Assembly: GCF_031157375.1 (NCBI RefSeq)
Contig: NZ_JAVIFV010000004.1
Coordinates: forward strand, 124,001 to 188,000
DNA: 64,000 bases
Direction of reading: 5' to 3'
From: Sphingosinicella sp. LHD-64
Lineage (GTDB): Bacteria > Pseudomonadota > Alphaproteobacteria > Sphingomonadales > Sphingomonadaceae
Shown: in pieces, positions 34,949 to 44,959 of the stretch
Position numbering within the stretch: the first letter of the stretch is position 1
How the letters are laid out: each line of letters begins with the position of its first letter
Notes under the pieces: model-generated
Databases searched by the model: none
Seen by the model: the letters and a program-made list of their open reading frames with translations, nothing else
Told to the model about the DNA's origin: nothing
Translations under genes and position numbers: made by a program

Positions 34949-37900
34949 TCGCGCGGATCATCCGCTGGTCGGCGGCCAACCGCTTCCTGATCCTGCTCGG
35001 CGCCCTGTTCCTGGCCGCGAGCGGCACCTATGCGGTGATGCGCACGCCGCTCGACGCCATACCGGATCTGTCCGACGTCCAGGTGATCATCCGCACCCCC
35101 TATGCGGGTCAGGCGCCGGACGTCGTCGAAAGCCAGGTCACTTATCCGCTGGCGACGACGATGCTCTCCGCTCCGCGGGTGCGGGCGGTGCGCGCCTTCT
35201 CCTCGTTCGGCGACAGTTTCGTGACCGTCCTGTTCGAGGACGGGACCGACCTCTACTGGGCGCGCTCGCGCACCCTCGAATATCTGAGCCAGGCGTCAGG
35301 CCGGCTGCCGGCGGGCGTGACGCCGACGCTCGGGCCGGATGCCACCGGCGTCGGCTGGGCCTATCAATATGCGCTGGTCGACCGCAGCGGGCGGCACGAT
35401 CTCGGGCAGCTTCGCGCGCTCCAGGACTGGTTCCTCAGATTCCAGCTCAAGGAGATCGACGGCGTCGCCGAGGTTGCCAGCATCGGCGGCATGGTGCGCG
35501 CCTATCAGGTCCAGATCGATCCGCAGCGGCTGCAGCTCTACCGCATCCCGGTCGGCCAGGTGATCGATGCGATCCGCGACGCGAACCAGGCGGCCGGCGG
35601 CTCGGCGATCGAACGCGCCGGGGCCGAATATATGGTGCGGGTCGGCGGCTATCTTCAGACGCTGGACGAATTTCGCAGCATCCCCCTGACCGCGAGCGGC
35701 GGCACGCCGGTGACGGTGGGCGATGTGGCGCGGGTGCAGATGGCGCCCGACTTCCGGCGCGGGATCGCCGAGCTCAATGGCGAGGGCGAGGTCGCGGGCG
35801 GGGTCATCGTCGTCCGGCAGGGCGCGGATACGCTCGCGGTGATCGACGCGGTCAAGGCGCGGTTGGCGGATTTGCGGGCCAGCCTGCCGCCCGGCGTCGA
35901 GGTGGTGACCGTCTACGACCGCTCGAGCCTGATCGAGCGGGCGGTCGCCAATCTGTGGGAGAAGCTCGCGGAGGAGTTTGTCGTCGTGGCACTGGTCGTG
36001 GCGCTGTTCCTCCTCCATGTCCGATCGTCGCTGGTGGTGATCGTCACCCTTCCGCTCGGCGTTCTGGCAGCCTTCATCGTCATGGACCTCCAGGGCGTGA
36101 ACGCCAACATCATGTCCCTGGGCGGCATCGCGATCGCGATCGGCGCGATGGTCGACGCCGCCATCGTCATGGTGGAGAACGCGCACAAGAAGCTGGAGCA
36201 GGCGCGCGCAGGCGGCGAGATCAGCGAAGCGCAGCGCCGGCAGGTGATCGTCGCGGCCGCCGTCGAGGTCGGGCCGGCCCTGTTCTTCTCGCTCTTGATC
36301 ATCACCTTGTCGTTCCTGCCGATCTTCACCCTGGAGGCACAGGAAGGCCGGCTGTTCCGCCCGCTCGCCCTCACCAAGACCTATGCGATGGCCGCGGCGG
36401 CCGGACTGTCGATCACCATCGTGCCCGTGCTGATGGTGATGTTCATCAAGGGGCGAATCCGGCCGGAGCTGGACAACCCGGTCAACCGCGCCCTGATCGC
36501 CGCCTATCGGCCGGCTTTGCGTCGAATCCTGAAATGGCCCCGGCTAACGCTCGTCGTCGCCGCGCTCGCGCTCGCGCTCACCGCGCTCCCGCTGACGCGG
36601 CTCGGCGCGGAGTTCATGCCGCCCATGGCGGAAGGCGACCTCCTCTACATGCCGACGGCGCTGCCGGGCCTGTCCACTTCGGACGCGGCGCGCCTTCTCC
36701 AGGTCAGCGACCGTATCATCATGACGGTGCCGGAGGTCCTGACCGTGTTCGGCAAGGCCGGCCGGGCCGATACGGCGACCGACCCGGCGCCGCTCGAAAT
36801 GTTCGAAACCACCATCCAGCTCCGACCGCGCAGCGAGTGGCGGCCCGGGATGACGATGGACGGGATCATCGCCGAGCTCGATTCCCGGCTGCGGATTCCT
36901 GGCCTGTCCAACGTCTTCGTGCAGCCGATCCGCAACCGGATCGACATGCTGGCCACCGGCATCAAGAGCCCGGTCGGGGTGAAGATCTCAGGGCCGGACC
37001 TCGCCACGCTCCAGCGCCTCGGCGAGGAGGTCGAACGCGCGGTGCGACCAGTGCCGGGGACCGTGTCGGCGGTCTCGGATCGCATTTCCGGCGGGCGCTA
37101 TGTCGACGTCCAGGTCGACCGGCTGGCCGCCGCGCGCTACGGCCTGTCCGTCGCGCAGGTGCAGCAGACCGCGGCCGCCGCCGTCGGCGGAATGCCGATC
37201 GGGGAGAAGATCGAGGGCCTTGCCCGTTTCCCGATCAACCTGCGCTTCGCGCGCGAGACCCGCGACAGCGTCGAGGCGCTGGGTCAGTTGCCGATGGTCG
37301 CGCCGAACGGCGCGATCGTGCCGCTCTCCGCGGTCGCCGACATCCGCATCGCCAGCGGGCCTTCGATGATCAAGAGCGAGAATGGGCGGCCCGCGGTCTG
37401 GGTCTATGTCGACGTGCGCGACCGCGACCTGGTGGGCTTCGTCAACGAGGCCCGCCAGCGGGTCGCGCAGTCGGTGCGACTGCCGCCCGGCTATTCGATC
37501 TCCTGGTCCGGACAGTTTGAATATGCCCAGCGCGCCGGCGCGCGCCTGAGATGGGTCGTGCCCGCGACGGTCGCGATCATCTTTCTCCTGCTGTTCCTCG
37601 CCTTCCGGCGCGTGCGCCAGCCATTGATCATCCTGCTGACCTTGCCGTTCGCCCTGGTCGGCGGGGTCTGGCTGATCTTCCTCCTCGGCCACAATGTGTC
37701 GATTGCCACAGCGGTCGGCTTCATCGCGCTCGCGGGCCTGGCGGCCGAGTTCGGTGTGGTCATGCTCGTCTATCTCGACCATGCGATCGAGGACCGGATC
37801 CGCGCGCGCCGGTTCGCCGGGTCGGGAGATCTCGACGCCGCCCTGGTCGAGGGCGCCGTCCTGCGTGTCCGCCCCAAGGCCATGACGGTGGCGGTCATCC

Positions 37901-38112
37901 TCGCCGGCCTGTTCCCGCTCCTGGTCGGCCAGGGCGCCGGCTCGGAGGTGATGCAGCGCCTCGCCGCACCGATGGTCGGCGGCATGATCACGGCGCCGTT
38001 GCTGTCGCTGTTCGTTCTGCCGGCTCTCTACAAGCTGCTCGGCCGAAAGCGGTTCCTGCCGGACCGGGATGCCGAGGGGCCGCTGACGGCCATGCCCGCG
38101 GCCGGCGTCTAG
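34945..38112 (+). CDS. cusA: Heavy-metal RND pump (CusA/CzcA family)
   Basis: A 1055-residue HME-RND transporter starting at the ATG that overlaps the cusB stop ([20 protein letters not shown]). It has the 12 membrane helices of the family, a helix-4 motif [19 protein letters not shown] and [20 protein letters not shown]. The usual HME signature around helix 4 favours metal over drug substrates, and the CusF partner points to Cu(I)/Ag(I). It uses the proton gradient to push metal through the CusC duct. The longer frame from 34813 is overlap with cusB. Confidence 0.95.
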   Translation: MIARIIRWSAANRFLILLGALFLAASGTYAVMRTPLDAIPDLSDVQVIIRTPYAGQAPDVVESQVTYPLATTMLSAPRVRAVRAFSSFGDSFVTVLFEDGTDLYWARSRTLEYLSQASGRLPAGVTPTLGPDATGVGWAYQYALVDRSGRHDLGQLRALQDWFLRFQLKEIDGVAEVASIGGMVRAYQVQIDPQRLQLYRIPVGQVIDAIRDANQAAGGSAIERAGAEYMVRVGGYLQTLDEFRSIPLTASGGTPVTVGDVARVQMAPDFRRGIAELNGEGEVAGGVIVVRQGADTLAVIDAVKARLADLRASLPPGVEVVTVYDRSSLIERAVANLWEKLAEEFVVVALVVALFLLHVRSSLVVIVTLPLGVLAAFIVMDLQGVNANIMSLGGIAIAIGAMVDAAIVMVENAHKKLEQARAGGEISEAQRRQVIVAAAVEVGPALFFSLLIITLSFLPIFTLEAQEGRLFRPLALTKTYAMAAAAGLSITIVPVLMVMFIKGRIRPELDNPVNRALIAAYRPALRRILKWPRLTLVVAALALALTALPLTRLGAEFMPPMAEGDLLYMPTALPGLSTSDAARLLQVSDRIIMTVPEVLTVFGKAGRADTATDPAPLEMFETTIQLRPRSEWRPGMTMDGIIAELDSRLRIPGLSNVFVQPIRNRIDMLATGIKSPVGVKISGPDLATLQRLGEEVERAVRPVPGTVSAVSDRISGGRYVDVQVDRLAAARYGLSVAQVQQTAAAAVGGMPIGEKIEGLARFPINLRFARETRDSVEALGQLPMVAPNGAIVPLSAVADIRIASGPSMIKSENGRPAVWVYVDVRDRDLVGFVNEARQRVAQSVRLPPGYSISWSGQFEYAQRAGARLRWVVPATVAIIFLLLFLAFRRVRQPLIILLTLPFALVGGVWLIFLLGHNVSIATAVGFIALAGLAAEFGVVMLVYLDHAIEDRIRARRFAGSGDLDAALVEGAVLRVRPKAMTVAVILAGLFPLLVGQGAGSEVMQRLAAPMVGGMITAPLLSLFVLPALYKLLGRKRFLPDRDAEGPLTAMPAAGV

Positions 38113-38190
38113 GGAAAAGTCCAGCGAATGAGCGATGCGCGTACCCGACACGGTGCGGTTTTCCTGAACGATCCAAGCCCTATGTTGGGC

Positions 38191-38217
38191 GAGACAGTCC
38201 GCTGCTTTTTTCGTAGA
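38191..38217 (+). promoter_or_regulatory. Weak ECF-like promoter before cnrYXH copy 1
   Basis: GAGACA (38191-38196), 15 nt, CGTAGA (38212-38217). Spacing equals that of the strong sites but the -35 shares only GAG with them. It may reflect a different sigma specificity, or chance. Confidence 0.3.
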
Positions 38218-38279
38218 AAAAGGGGCAAGGGCAGGCCGCGAGGTCGGCATGCCGGATCGAAGGTCCTGGAGGCAGAGGA

Positions 38280-38555
38280 ATGGCGGAAATAGACACGCTG
38301 CTGGCGCGACTGCGCGAAAGCCCGGTCCATCCGGGGCTGGACGGGCTTGATGCGGCGGTCATGGCGGAGCTGGCGGGGCGGCGGGCCGGACCGCAGCTGG
38401 GCGGCGGGGCGTTCATCCTTGCCGCGACCTTGGCGCTCGCGATCGGTATTGTCGGGTCGGCCGTCCCCGGCGCCCCGGCCAGGGCCGCGCCGGTCGCGCC
38501 ATTCGGCACCGCCCCGATGCTGGCGCCCTCGACGCTGCTGGGCACCGGGGAGTGA
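38280..38555 (+). CDS. CnrY-like membrane anti-sigma protein, copy 1
   Basis: A 91-residue protein with a cytoplasmic N-terminus (EIDTLLARLRESPVHPGLDG), one membrane helix (AFILAATLALAIGIVGSAVPG) and a short periplasmic tail ending PSTLLGTGE. It matches copy 2 at 45977-46252 in layout, and the tail of both ends in P-S-(T/S)-L-L. GGAGG precedes the ATG. By analogy with CnrYXH it would hold the sigma factor at the membrane until the sensor is metal-loaded. Overlaps the sensor gene by four bases (GTGA). Confidence 0.78.
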   Translation: MAEIDTLLARLRESPVHPGLDGLDAAVMAELAGRRAGPQLGGGAFILAATLALAIGIVGSAVPGAPARAAPVAPFGTAPMLAPSTLLGTGE

Positions 38556-38992
38556 GGGACTATAAGCGCCTGACCCTCTTCGCGGTCATCGCCTTCGCGG
38601 CGGCGATCGCCGGCGTGGTCGTCGGCCGTACCTTCGTCGTCCCCGACAGGCCGGTCGAGAATGAACTGCATGACCTGCTGCACAGCCAGCTCGACCTCGA
38701 CCCGCAGCAGCGCGCGCGGATCGAGGTGATCGAACGGGACTTCGCGACCCGGCGGCACGCGCTCGAGCGCGAACTCAGGGACGACAATGTCCGCCTTGCC
38801 GCCGCGATCCAGGCCGAGCGAGGCTACGGACCCAGGGTCGCCGCCGCCGTCGACCGCTCGCACGCGGCGATGGGGCAGCTTCAGAAGGAAACGCTCGAGC
38901 ATATTTTCGCTATGCGCGGCGTCCTGCGCGCCGATCAGGCCACGCGGTTCGACGAGGCGGTGGTGAAAGCGCTGACCGCCGGCGACAGGTGA
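38552..38992 (+). CDS. CnrX-like periplasmic metal sensor, copy 1
   Basis: A 146-residue protein with an N-terminal membrane anchor and a helical periplasmic Metal_resist domain (ELHDLLHSQLDLDPQQRARI ... LQKETLEHIFAMRGVLRADQ). The five metal ligands reported for CnrX (His42, His46, Glu63, His119, Met123) are all present at a constant offset of two: His40, His44, Glu61, His117, Met121. It would sense periplasmic metal and release the sigma factor from the Y protein. GTG start, coupled to genes on both sides. Confidence 0.88.
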   Translation: MRDYKRLTLFAVIAFAAAIAGVVVGRTFVVPDRPVENELHDLLHSQLDLDPQQRARIEVIERDFATRRHALERELRDDNVRLAAAIQAERGYGPRVAAAVDRSHAAMGQLQKETLEHIFAMRGVLRADQATRFDEAVVKALTAGDR

Positions 38993-39552
38993 CGTTCGAC
39001 CTTGCCGGCTGCACCGATGGCGAGCTCGCGACCCGCGCCCTGGCCGCAGAGCAGACGGCCTATCGCGAGCTGGTCCGGCGCCATCGCGACTGGATCTACC
39101 GTCTCATCCGCCATCATGTCGGAGATCCCGACGAGGCGCTCGACGTCACCCAGAATTGCTTCGTCGCCGCCTTCTCGGCGCTCGGGCGGTACGATCCCGG
39201 GCGGCCCTTTCGCCTGTGGATCGCCCGGATCGCGATCAACAAATGCAATGACTGGGCAAGACGGCGTGCGGTTCGAAAGTTCCTGACCTTCGGGGCGCAG
39301 CGCGGCGACGTCGAACAGATGGCCGACGATGCGGTGCCGGTCGATGAGACGCTCGGCGGCAAGCAGGAGCTTGACCGCGCGATGCGCGCCATCGCGAACC
39401 TGCCCGCCGCGCTCAAGGAACCGCTGATCCTCAGAACCCTGGAGGGCCTCGGCCAGGCCGAGACGGCACGGGTCCTGCGGATCAGCGAAAAAGCCGTCGA
39501 AACCCGGCTCTATCGGGCGCGCAGAAAGCTGGGCGAGATGCTGGCGGATTGA
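38989..39552 (+). CDS. CnrH-like ECF sigma factor, copy 1
   Basis: A 187-residue ECF sigma factor from a GTG overlapping the sensor stop. Region 2: LVRRHRDWIYRLIRHHVGDPDEALDVTQNCF and FRLWIARIAINKCNDWARRR; region 4: LPAALKEPLILRTLEGLGQAETARVLRISEKAVETRLYRARRK. It is closely similar to copy 2 at 44960-45538. It probably controls the adjoining cusCBA operon or its own module. Its promoter target is not clear (see the weak site at 38191). Confidence 0.9.
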   Translation: MTFDLAGCTDGELATRALAAEQTAYRELVRRHRDWIYRLIRHHVGDPDEALDVTQNCFVAAFSALGRYDPGRPFRLWIARIAINKCNDWARRRAVRKFLTFGAQRGDVEQMADDAVPVDETLGGKQELDRAMRAIANLPAALKEPLILRTLEGLGQAETARVLRISEKAVETRLYRARRKLGEMLAD

Positions 39553-39671
39553 GAAAGGCTTGCGCGGGCCGGCGACGCGCACAGTCGAATCGCAGTTTTC
39601 AGAGCAACGCGGCAAGTAGAATCGGATGGAAATACGTGGCGCAAGGCAGATCGAGACAATATAGACGGACG

Positions 39672-40469
39672 ATGAGAAATCTCGATGCCGGGCTCGCGTC
39701 CTTCGCTTCTTCCCCGTCGGCCGAAAACGGCCGCAAGGCCGGGGACGAGGACAGGCAAGGTCCGCCCTCGCCACGTTATGCCGCGATCAAGCAGTTCCTC
39801 ACCGATGCGGTGCGCGACGGGACGCTGAAACCGGGCGATCGCGTCCCGTCCGAAGCCGAGCTCGTCGCCCGCTTCAGCGTCTCGCGCATGACCGCCAACC
39901 GGGCGCTGCGCGAACTCCAGGGGACCGGCCTGCTGGTTCGCCGCGCCGGGATCGGGTCCTTCATCGCCGAGCCCAAGCCGATCGGCCAGATGATCGAGAT
40001 CCGCAACATCGCCGACGAGATACGCGCGCGCGGGCACGCCTATCGGGCGACGGTGGTGCACAATGCCGGCGAGAAGGCGACCGCCGAGACCGCGGCGCTG
40101 CTCGAGGTGTCCGTCGGCACCCACCTGTTCCACTCGGTCATCGTGCACCACGAGGCCGACCTGCCGATCCAATTGGAAGAGCGTTTCGTCCTGGCCTCGA
40201 TCGCGCCCGACTATGGCGAGATGGATTTCACGCAGACCACGCCCAACGAATATCTGACCCGCATGGCGCCGCTGGAGCGCTTCGAGCACCGCGTGACGGC
40301 CGCGATGCCGGACGCAAGGGTCCGCGCCATGCTCGGCCTTGGACATGCCGAGCCGGTCCTGGTCATGACGCGCCGGACATGGAGCCGCGCCAGGCTCGTC
40401 TCCCATGCCTGGCTGACCCATCCGGCCAGCCGGTTCGAACTCTCCGCCGCCTTCTCGGTCGATCGATAG
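39672..40469 (+). CDS. GntR-family regulator (HutC subfamily)
   Basis: A 265-residue GntR/HutC protein. The winged helix is at YAAIKQFLTDAVRDGTLKPGDRVPSEAELVARFSVSRMTANRALRELQG, followed by a UTRA effector domain (NIADEIRARGHAYRATVVHN ... HLFHSVIVHHEADLPIQLEE). It resembles the histidine-utilisation repressor, yet no hut genes are near. The palindrome TGTATATACA, a HutC-type operator, lies at 44709-44718 before the TonB receptor of the facing operon, so that operon is its likely target. Start ATG 39672. Confidence 0.9.
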   Translation: MRNLDAGLASFASSPSAENGRKAGDEDRQGPPSPRYAAIKQFLTDAVRDGTLKPGDRVPSEAELVARFSVSRMTANRALRELQGTGLLVRRAGIGSFIAEPKPIGQMIEIRNIADEIRARGHAYRATVVHNAGEKATAETAALLEVSVGTHLFHSVIVHHEADLPIQLEERFVLASIAPDYGEMDFTQTTPNEYLTRMAPLERFEHRVTAAMPDARVRAMLGLGHAEPVLVMTRRTWSRARLVSHAWLTHPASRFELSAAFSVDR

Positions 40470-40477
40470 CCGCCGCG

Positions 40478-41221
40478 TCAGGGCGCGAGCGCCGGCCCCT
40501 TCTTGGGCGCCGGCCGGCGCCGGCGCAGCCAGCGAAAGTCCGCCCGCCCGAAGCTCTTGAACAAGAGGTAGAAGCCGGTTCCCGACAGCCAGAGCGCGCT
40601 CAATCCGACGAAGATGATCAGCGGATGGTTGAAGCTCGTGCGGCCGACATAGTCCATATTGTGGAGCATCCAGAAAAAGTCCCAGGTGCGCCACGTATCG
40701 CCCCGCATCACCAGGAAACGGCCCGTCTCGGCGGAGACATAGGCGCTGCTGTTGGCCTCATCGGCGAAATTCACGCGCCACATGCGCCCCGCATGCTCGC
40801 GCGCCTCGAGATTGGGCCGCGCGAGCGCCTCGACGCTGCGGATGGGCGCGCCGTTCATGCCATTGGCGACCGCGCGTGCGATCCGTTCATCGACCGTCAC
40901 CGGCGCGCCATTGGTGGCGTCGGCAAGGCGCAGACCGCGGGCGGTGTGCAGTTCGTAGACCGGCCGGCCGGCGAGATTGCGCAGGGTCACCCCCGACACC
41001 GGCCCCGTGCCCGGGATCGCCGCCGGATCGATGAAGGCGGCATTGGCCGGAAGCGGCGGCGCCGCCGCCATGGCCATGTCATGACCGCCGACCTCGTCCA
41101 TGTCGAGCAACGCCATCATCGAGCCGCTGAACGCCCAGAGCACGAACTGGAGGCCGAGGATCAGTCCGACCCATTTGTGGATGCGGCGGAACAGGAGCGG
41201 GGACAAGCGAATGCGTTTCAT
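40478..41221 (-). CDS. PepSY-domain membrane protein
   Basis: A 247-residue protein starting at ATG 41221 (MKRIRLSPLLFRRIHKWVGL). It has an N-terminal membrane helix, a periplasmic PepSY-like part (YELHTARGLRLADATNGAPV ... WRVNFADEANSSAYVSAETG) and a second helix before a basic tail. Such pairs sit beside TonB receptors, often for iron or other metals, and some act as reductases. It overlaps the neighbouring PepSY gene by ATGA. Confidence 0.83.
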   Translation of the reverse strand: MKRIRLSPLLFRRIHKWVGLILGLQFVLWAFSGSMMALLDMDEVGGHDMAMAAAPPLPANAAFIDPAAIPGTGPVSGVTLRNLAGRPVYELHTARGLRLADATNGAPVTVDERIARAVANGMNGAPIRSVEALARPNLEAREHAGRMWRVNFADEANSSAYVSAETGRFLVMRGDTWRTWDFFWMLHNMDYVGRTSFNHPLIIFVGLSALWLSGTGFYLLFKSFGRADFRWLRRRRPAPKKGPALAP

Positions 41222-41934
41222 GCGGCCGCCTTCTTTTTCTTCTTGCGTCGGGGGAAGGACCACAAGAGCAGCCAGGCGCCGCTCAGCGCCATCGCCAGCG
41301 CGCTCCAGGTTGCGATCCTGAGGAGCGGGTTGTTGACGTTGGTGCGGTCCTCATAGTCCATGATGTGGAGCATCCAGGCAAAGTCGAAGACGCGCCACAA
41401 TGCGTGCCGGCGCGAGATCAGCTCGCCCGTCATCGGTGACAGGTACAAGGTTGGGCGGTTCCAGCCTTCGAACTCGACCTGCCAGTAAGGCGGGGCGCGC
41501 GATTGCATCTCGAGCGGCGCTTCGGTCAGCAGGCGGACCGCCACGATATCGCCGCGACCCGCATAGATGCGTCGCGCGAGCGTCCGGATGGCCCGCTCGG
41601 CGAGCGGCGCGAGGCGCGCACCCGATGCCGCGTCGTAGAGCGCGGCGCCATCGGGCGTCTCGACCCGCCAGACCGGGCGATCCAGCAGCCGCTGGAGACG
41701 CAGTTCCGAGGCCCCTGGCGCCGCCGCCGCGATCCGCGCCGGCGGCGTCACGGCGGCGAGGTCGAATGGCTCGGCGATGGGCGCGCGCACGAGATGGTCG
41801 CCATGGATCGTGTCGATATGGACGACCACCATGTAGACCCCCGTCACCGTCCACAAGACGACCTGGACGCCGACGATGAGGGCCAGCCATTTGTGGAACC
41901 GTCTGACGACGAGCGGCCATCGAACCTTTGCCAT
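41218..41934 (-). CDS. PepSY-domain membrane protein (second copy)
   Basis: A 238-residue paralogue of the neighbouring protein (MAKVRWPLVVRRFHKWLALI), with similar layout: helix, PepSY part (WRVETPDGAALYDAASGARL), second helix and Lys-rich end. Both have the motif (W/H)MLH(I/N)MDY before the last helix. It starts 17 bases after the receptor stop and is part of the receptor operon. Function as for the neighbour. Confidence 0.83.
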   Translation of the reverse strand: MAKVRWPLVVRRFHKWLALIVGVQVVLWTVTGVYMVVVHIDTIHGDHLVRAPIAEPFDLAAVTPPARIAAAAPGASELRLQRLLDRPVWRVETPDGAALYDAASGARLAPLAERAIRTLARRIYAGRGDIVAVRLLTEAPLEMQSRAPPYWQVEFEGWNRPTLYLSPMTGELISRRHALWRVFDFAWMLHIMDYEDRTNVNNPLLRIATWSALAMALSGAWLLLWSFPRRKKKKKAAA

Positions 41935-41950
41935 GATCCCGCCTCCCCGA

Positions 41951-44659
41951 TCAGAACGCGGTGCGGAAGCCGACATAGAACCGGCGACGGAGCAGGTCGT
42001 AGGTCATCGTGTCGGTGTTGGCGTCGGTGAAGCTCTGGATATAGGGCGCCCGCCTGTCGAACAGGTTGTCGACGCCGATCTGGAAGCGGGTCCGCTCGTC
42101 GAGTTCGAAGGCGACCTGGAGGTTGTGATAGAAGACGTTCGGCGTGCGATAGCCGATGTCGCCCGGCGCCGCGTTGAAGTCGGTCGCCCGGCCGATCCAC
42201 TGGGTCGACCAGGTCAGGCTCATGCCGTTGCGCTCGGCCGTCAGCACGCCATAGCCGCGCCATTTCGGATAGCCGCCATTGCCCCCGCCGATGAAGCCGT
42301 CGAAATCGATCGGGTCGCCGCCGGGGAAGGGAAGGACGACATATTTGTTGAGCCAGGTGACGTTGAGATCGAGGCTGATCGCGACGTCGCCGATCGTCCG
42401 GTTGTAGACCAGGCCGAGGTCGAGCCCGTTCATCTGCTCGCGGCCGGTGTTGATCGGCTGGGCGGACAGATAGGTGACCTCGCCGGTCAGCGCGCTGCGC
42501 GTGAAATCGTCGCAGAACTCGCTCGAAAGGTTGGTGCTGGCATAGCAGACCGCGAGCTTGGTCGAACCGGGGATCGCCCGGATGGCGTCGCGGATATCGA
42601 TGTCGAACCAGTCGGCGGTCAGCGACAGGCCGGGCACCAGGCCGCGCGGCTGGATCACCGTCCCGATCGTCCAGGTCTGCGAGCTTTCCGGCCGCAGATT
42701 CTCGTTGCCGCCGGCCGTGGTCAGGATCGTCGTGCCGAGCTGGACATAGTTGGTGGGAACGCCGGACGCCTGGCAGTTGGCGATCAGCGTCGCATTGCCG
42801 CTCGTGGCATAGCGGCTGCACGGGTCGGTGGTCGTGAGATTGCCTTCCGACACCCCGCCGAACAGCTCCGGCACATTGGGAATGCGAAAGCCGGTCCCGT
42901 AGGTGCCGCGCAGCCGGATGGCGTCGTTGATCACCCAGTTGGCGCTGAGCTTGTAGTTCCAGTCGCCGCCGAACAGATCATAGTCCGAATAGCGGATCGC
43001 GCCGCCGAGCGTCAGCGCCCGGACGAAGGGCATGTCGGCGAGCACCGGCACCGACAGTTCGAGATAGCCCTCCTTGGCCGTGCTCGAGCCCGAGATCGGA
43101 TCCTGCTGGTTGGTGTTGGCGATGCCGAGCACGGTTAGTGGATCGGGGTCGCGCCAGCCTTTCTCCCGTCGATAGACCGCGCCCGCGGCGAACGAGACCG
43201 GCCCGGCGGGCAATCGGAAGAGGTCGCCGGTGAGGTCCGCGGTGACGCTCGCCAGCTCGTTGCCGCCCCGGTCGCGCGACGTGAACAGGATATAGTCGAG
43301 CACCTGCGGCGTCAGGTCGCCAAAGCCGAGATAGTCGCCGCACGGAATGGCCGCGCCCGCCGCCAGGCTGCACTGGCTGGTGTCCAGCGTGTTGCGCACC
43401 CGCTCGAGATTGGCGATGTTGGTCGAGCCGTCGACCGCGGTGTTGCGCCCGAAGCTGCCCGCGACCTCCCACGACCAGCCATTCTCCAGCCGGCCGCGCA
43501 GCCCGAGCGTGCCCTGCCAGGTGTCGGTGTCCTGAAAGAATTGACGCGGCCCCGGCTCGGCGAGCCGGCGCTGGATGAGGACGATGTCCTGGCCCGTCGG
43601 GTTGGTCGGATTGCTCGCCGGGATGGCGAGGTTGCGCAGCACCCCCGGCGTCGCGATCTGCCGCGACTTGCGGAAGGTGTAGAGGAACTCGCCGAACGCC
43701 TCGATATCGTCGGTGACGTCGTAATTGGCGAAGAAGGCGGTGCTGACGCGCTCGACCGGGCTCACCGCATTGAGGAACGGGTTCGAATTGAAATTGTGCT
43801 TGGCGGCGCTGTAGGGCTCGTAGAAATCCCCGTCGCCGCCGGCGACCTGGTTGAAGTTGATCTGCTGCCCGTTCGGCAGCACGGCGCGGCCGCCGATCGT
43901 CGCGGCGCTGTTGACGCAGGCGAGCGTGCCGGGGGTGGTCTCGGCGAGCGAGCAGGGTGCGCGGCTTGCCATGTTGACCGCGCGGGTCCGCTGATAGGTG
44001 ACGGCGGCCAGGAACCCGCCGCGATCGTTGCGCAGGCCCCACAGGAGATCGACCGTGAGGTCGGAGCCGTCGCCGCGCTCGGTGAGCCCGTAGCGCGCGC
44101 TGATGCCCAGGCCCTCATAGTCGGTGCGCGTCACCAGATTGACCACGCCCGCCATCGCGTCCGCACCATAGATCGCCGAGGCCCCGTCCTTGAGCACGTC
44201 GGTGCGCGCGAGGGCGACGACCGGGATCATGTTGAGGTCGGGAGACGAGTTGGCGCCGGTGCCGCCCGCGACGAGGCGGCGCCCGTTCAGCAGGACCAGG
44301 GTGCGCTTGATGCCGAGGCCGCGCAGATTGACCTGCGCCGTGCCATAGCCGTTATTGGCCCAATAAGCCGAGGTCTGGTTGCCGGCGAAGCCGGCATTGG
44401 CGGGCAGGCGCTGCAATACGGTCTCGATATTGACGAGACCGGTATTCTCGATCTGCTCGGCGGAGATGACCGTGGCCGGACCGACGCCGGCAAGGTCCTG
44501 CCGGCGGATGCGCGAGCCGGTGATGACGATGTCGCCCGCCGCGGCGTCCGCGCCTTCGGCCGGCGCGGGCGTCGCCGGGGGGTCCGCTTGCGCCATAGCC
44601 GGCGCGGCCACGCCGGCCGCCAAAGCCGTTCCAAGCAAAAGAGCCGTCCTTGCCTTCAT
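41951..44659 (-). CDS. TonB-dependent receptor of the PepSY operon
   Basis: A 902-residue receptor; I choose ATG 44659 since GGGAGA is well spaced there. Signal peptide (ALLLGTALAAGVAAPAMA), TonB box-like DIVITGSRIR, plug (IETVLQRLPANAGFAG, RTDVLKDGASAIYGADAMAG) and a barrel ending in LLRRRFYVGFRTAF. No STN domain. Upstream lie a HutC-type operator (44709-44718) and an ECF-type promoter (44788-44814). This points to regulated uptake of a metal complex or organic ligand; which one is unknown. Confidence 0.92.
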   Translation of the reverse strand: MKARTALLLGTALAAGVAAPAMAQADPPATPAPAEGADAAAGDIVITGSRIRRQDLAGVGPATVISAEQIENTGLVNIETVLQRLPANAGFAGNQTSAYWANNGYGTAQVNLRGLGIKRTLVLLNGRRLVAGGTGANSSPDLNMIPVVALARTDVLKDGASAIYGADAMAGVVNLVTRTDYEGLGISARYGLTERGDGSDLTVDLLWGLRNDRGGFLAAVTYQRTRAVNMASRAPCSLAETTPGTLACVNSAATIGGRAVLPNGQQINFNQVAGGDGDFYEPYSAAKHNFNSNPFLNAVSPVERVSTAFFANYDVTDDIEAFGEFLYTFRKSRQIATPGVLRNLAIPASNPTNPTGQDIVLIQRRLAEPGPRQFFQDTDTWQGTLGLRGRLENGWSWEVAGSFGRNTAVDGSTNIANLERVRNTLDTSQCSLAAGAAIPCGDYLGFGDLTPQVLDYILFTSRDRGGNELASVTADLTGDLFRLPAGPVSFAAGAVYRREKGWRDPDPLTVLGIANTNQQDPISGSSTAKEGYLELSVPVLADMPFVRALTLGGAIRYSDYDLFGGDWNYKLSANWVINDAIRLRGTYGTGFRIPNVPELFGGVSEGNLTTTDPCSRYATSGNATLIANCQASGVPTNYVQLGTTILTTAGGNENLRPESSQTWTIGTVIQPRGLVPGLSLTADWFDIDIRDAIRAIPGSTKLAVCYASTNLSSEFCDDFTRSALTGEVTYLSAQPINTGREQMNGLDLGLVYNRTIGDVAISLDLNVTWLNKYVVLPFPGGDPIDFDGFIGGGNGGYPKWRGYGVLTAERNGMSLTWSTQWIGRATDFNAAPGDIGYRTPNVFYHNLQVAFELDERTRFQIGVDNLFDRRAPYIQSFTDANTDTMTYDLLRRRFYVGFRTAF

Positions 44660-44708
44660 ATCCATTCTCCCTGTCTGTCCATTCTGTTTTCGGGCAAAGA
44701 GCATCAGT

Positions 44709-44718
44709 TGTATATACA
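44709..44718. promoter_or_regulatory. HutC/GntR-type operator
   Basis: Perfect palindrome TGTATATACA, 49 bases before the receptor ATG. This is the core recognised by HutC-subfamily regulators in other bacteria. The GntR gene at 39672 is at the far end of the operon and faces it. Confidence 0.7.
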
Positions 44719-44787
44719 GGTCAAGTCAGATTCTTGCTTTTATTTCAATAGCTTAGGCGGGCTGCGGGAGGCGCAAAAAGCACTGGT

Positions 44788-44814
44788 AATACGCGCCGCC
44801 AAGCCGAACCCCTC
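44788..44814 (-). promoter_or_regulatory. ECF promoter motif upstream of the receptor
   Basis: Minus strand GAGGGG (44814-44809), 15 nt, CGTATT (44793-44788). Transcription would pass over the HutC-type operator, so the operon appears to have two inputs. Confidence 0.72.
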
Positions 44815-44959
44815 ACGCGCCGCGACGTTTATTTTGTAGGGAATCGACCAAAGGTGGCCGCGACGGGCCGACCGGCCGCGATGCGACGCAGCGGGCAGGG
44901 CGAGGTCGAAGGTGCGCCTGGCCTCGCGGCAGGAACTCCGCCGCGCGGACGATCGTCGG

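Larger units (their letters stand above)
44660..44959. other. Receptor upstream region
   Basis: About 300 bases between the receptor start and the second CnrH-like gene. It holds the operator, the ECF promoter and an A+T-rich patch (44700-44760). No small gene is supported. Confidence 0.6.
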
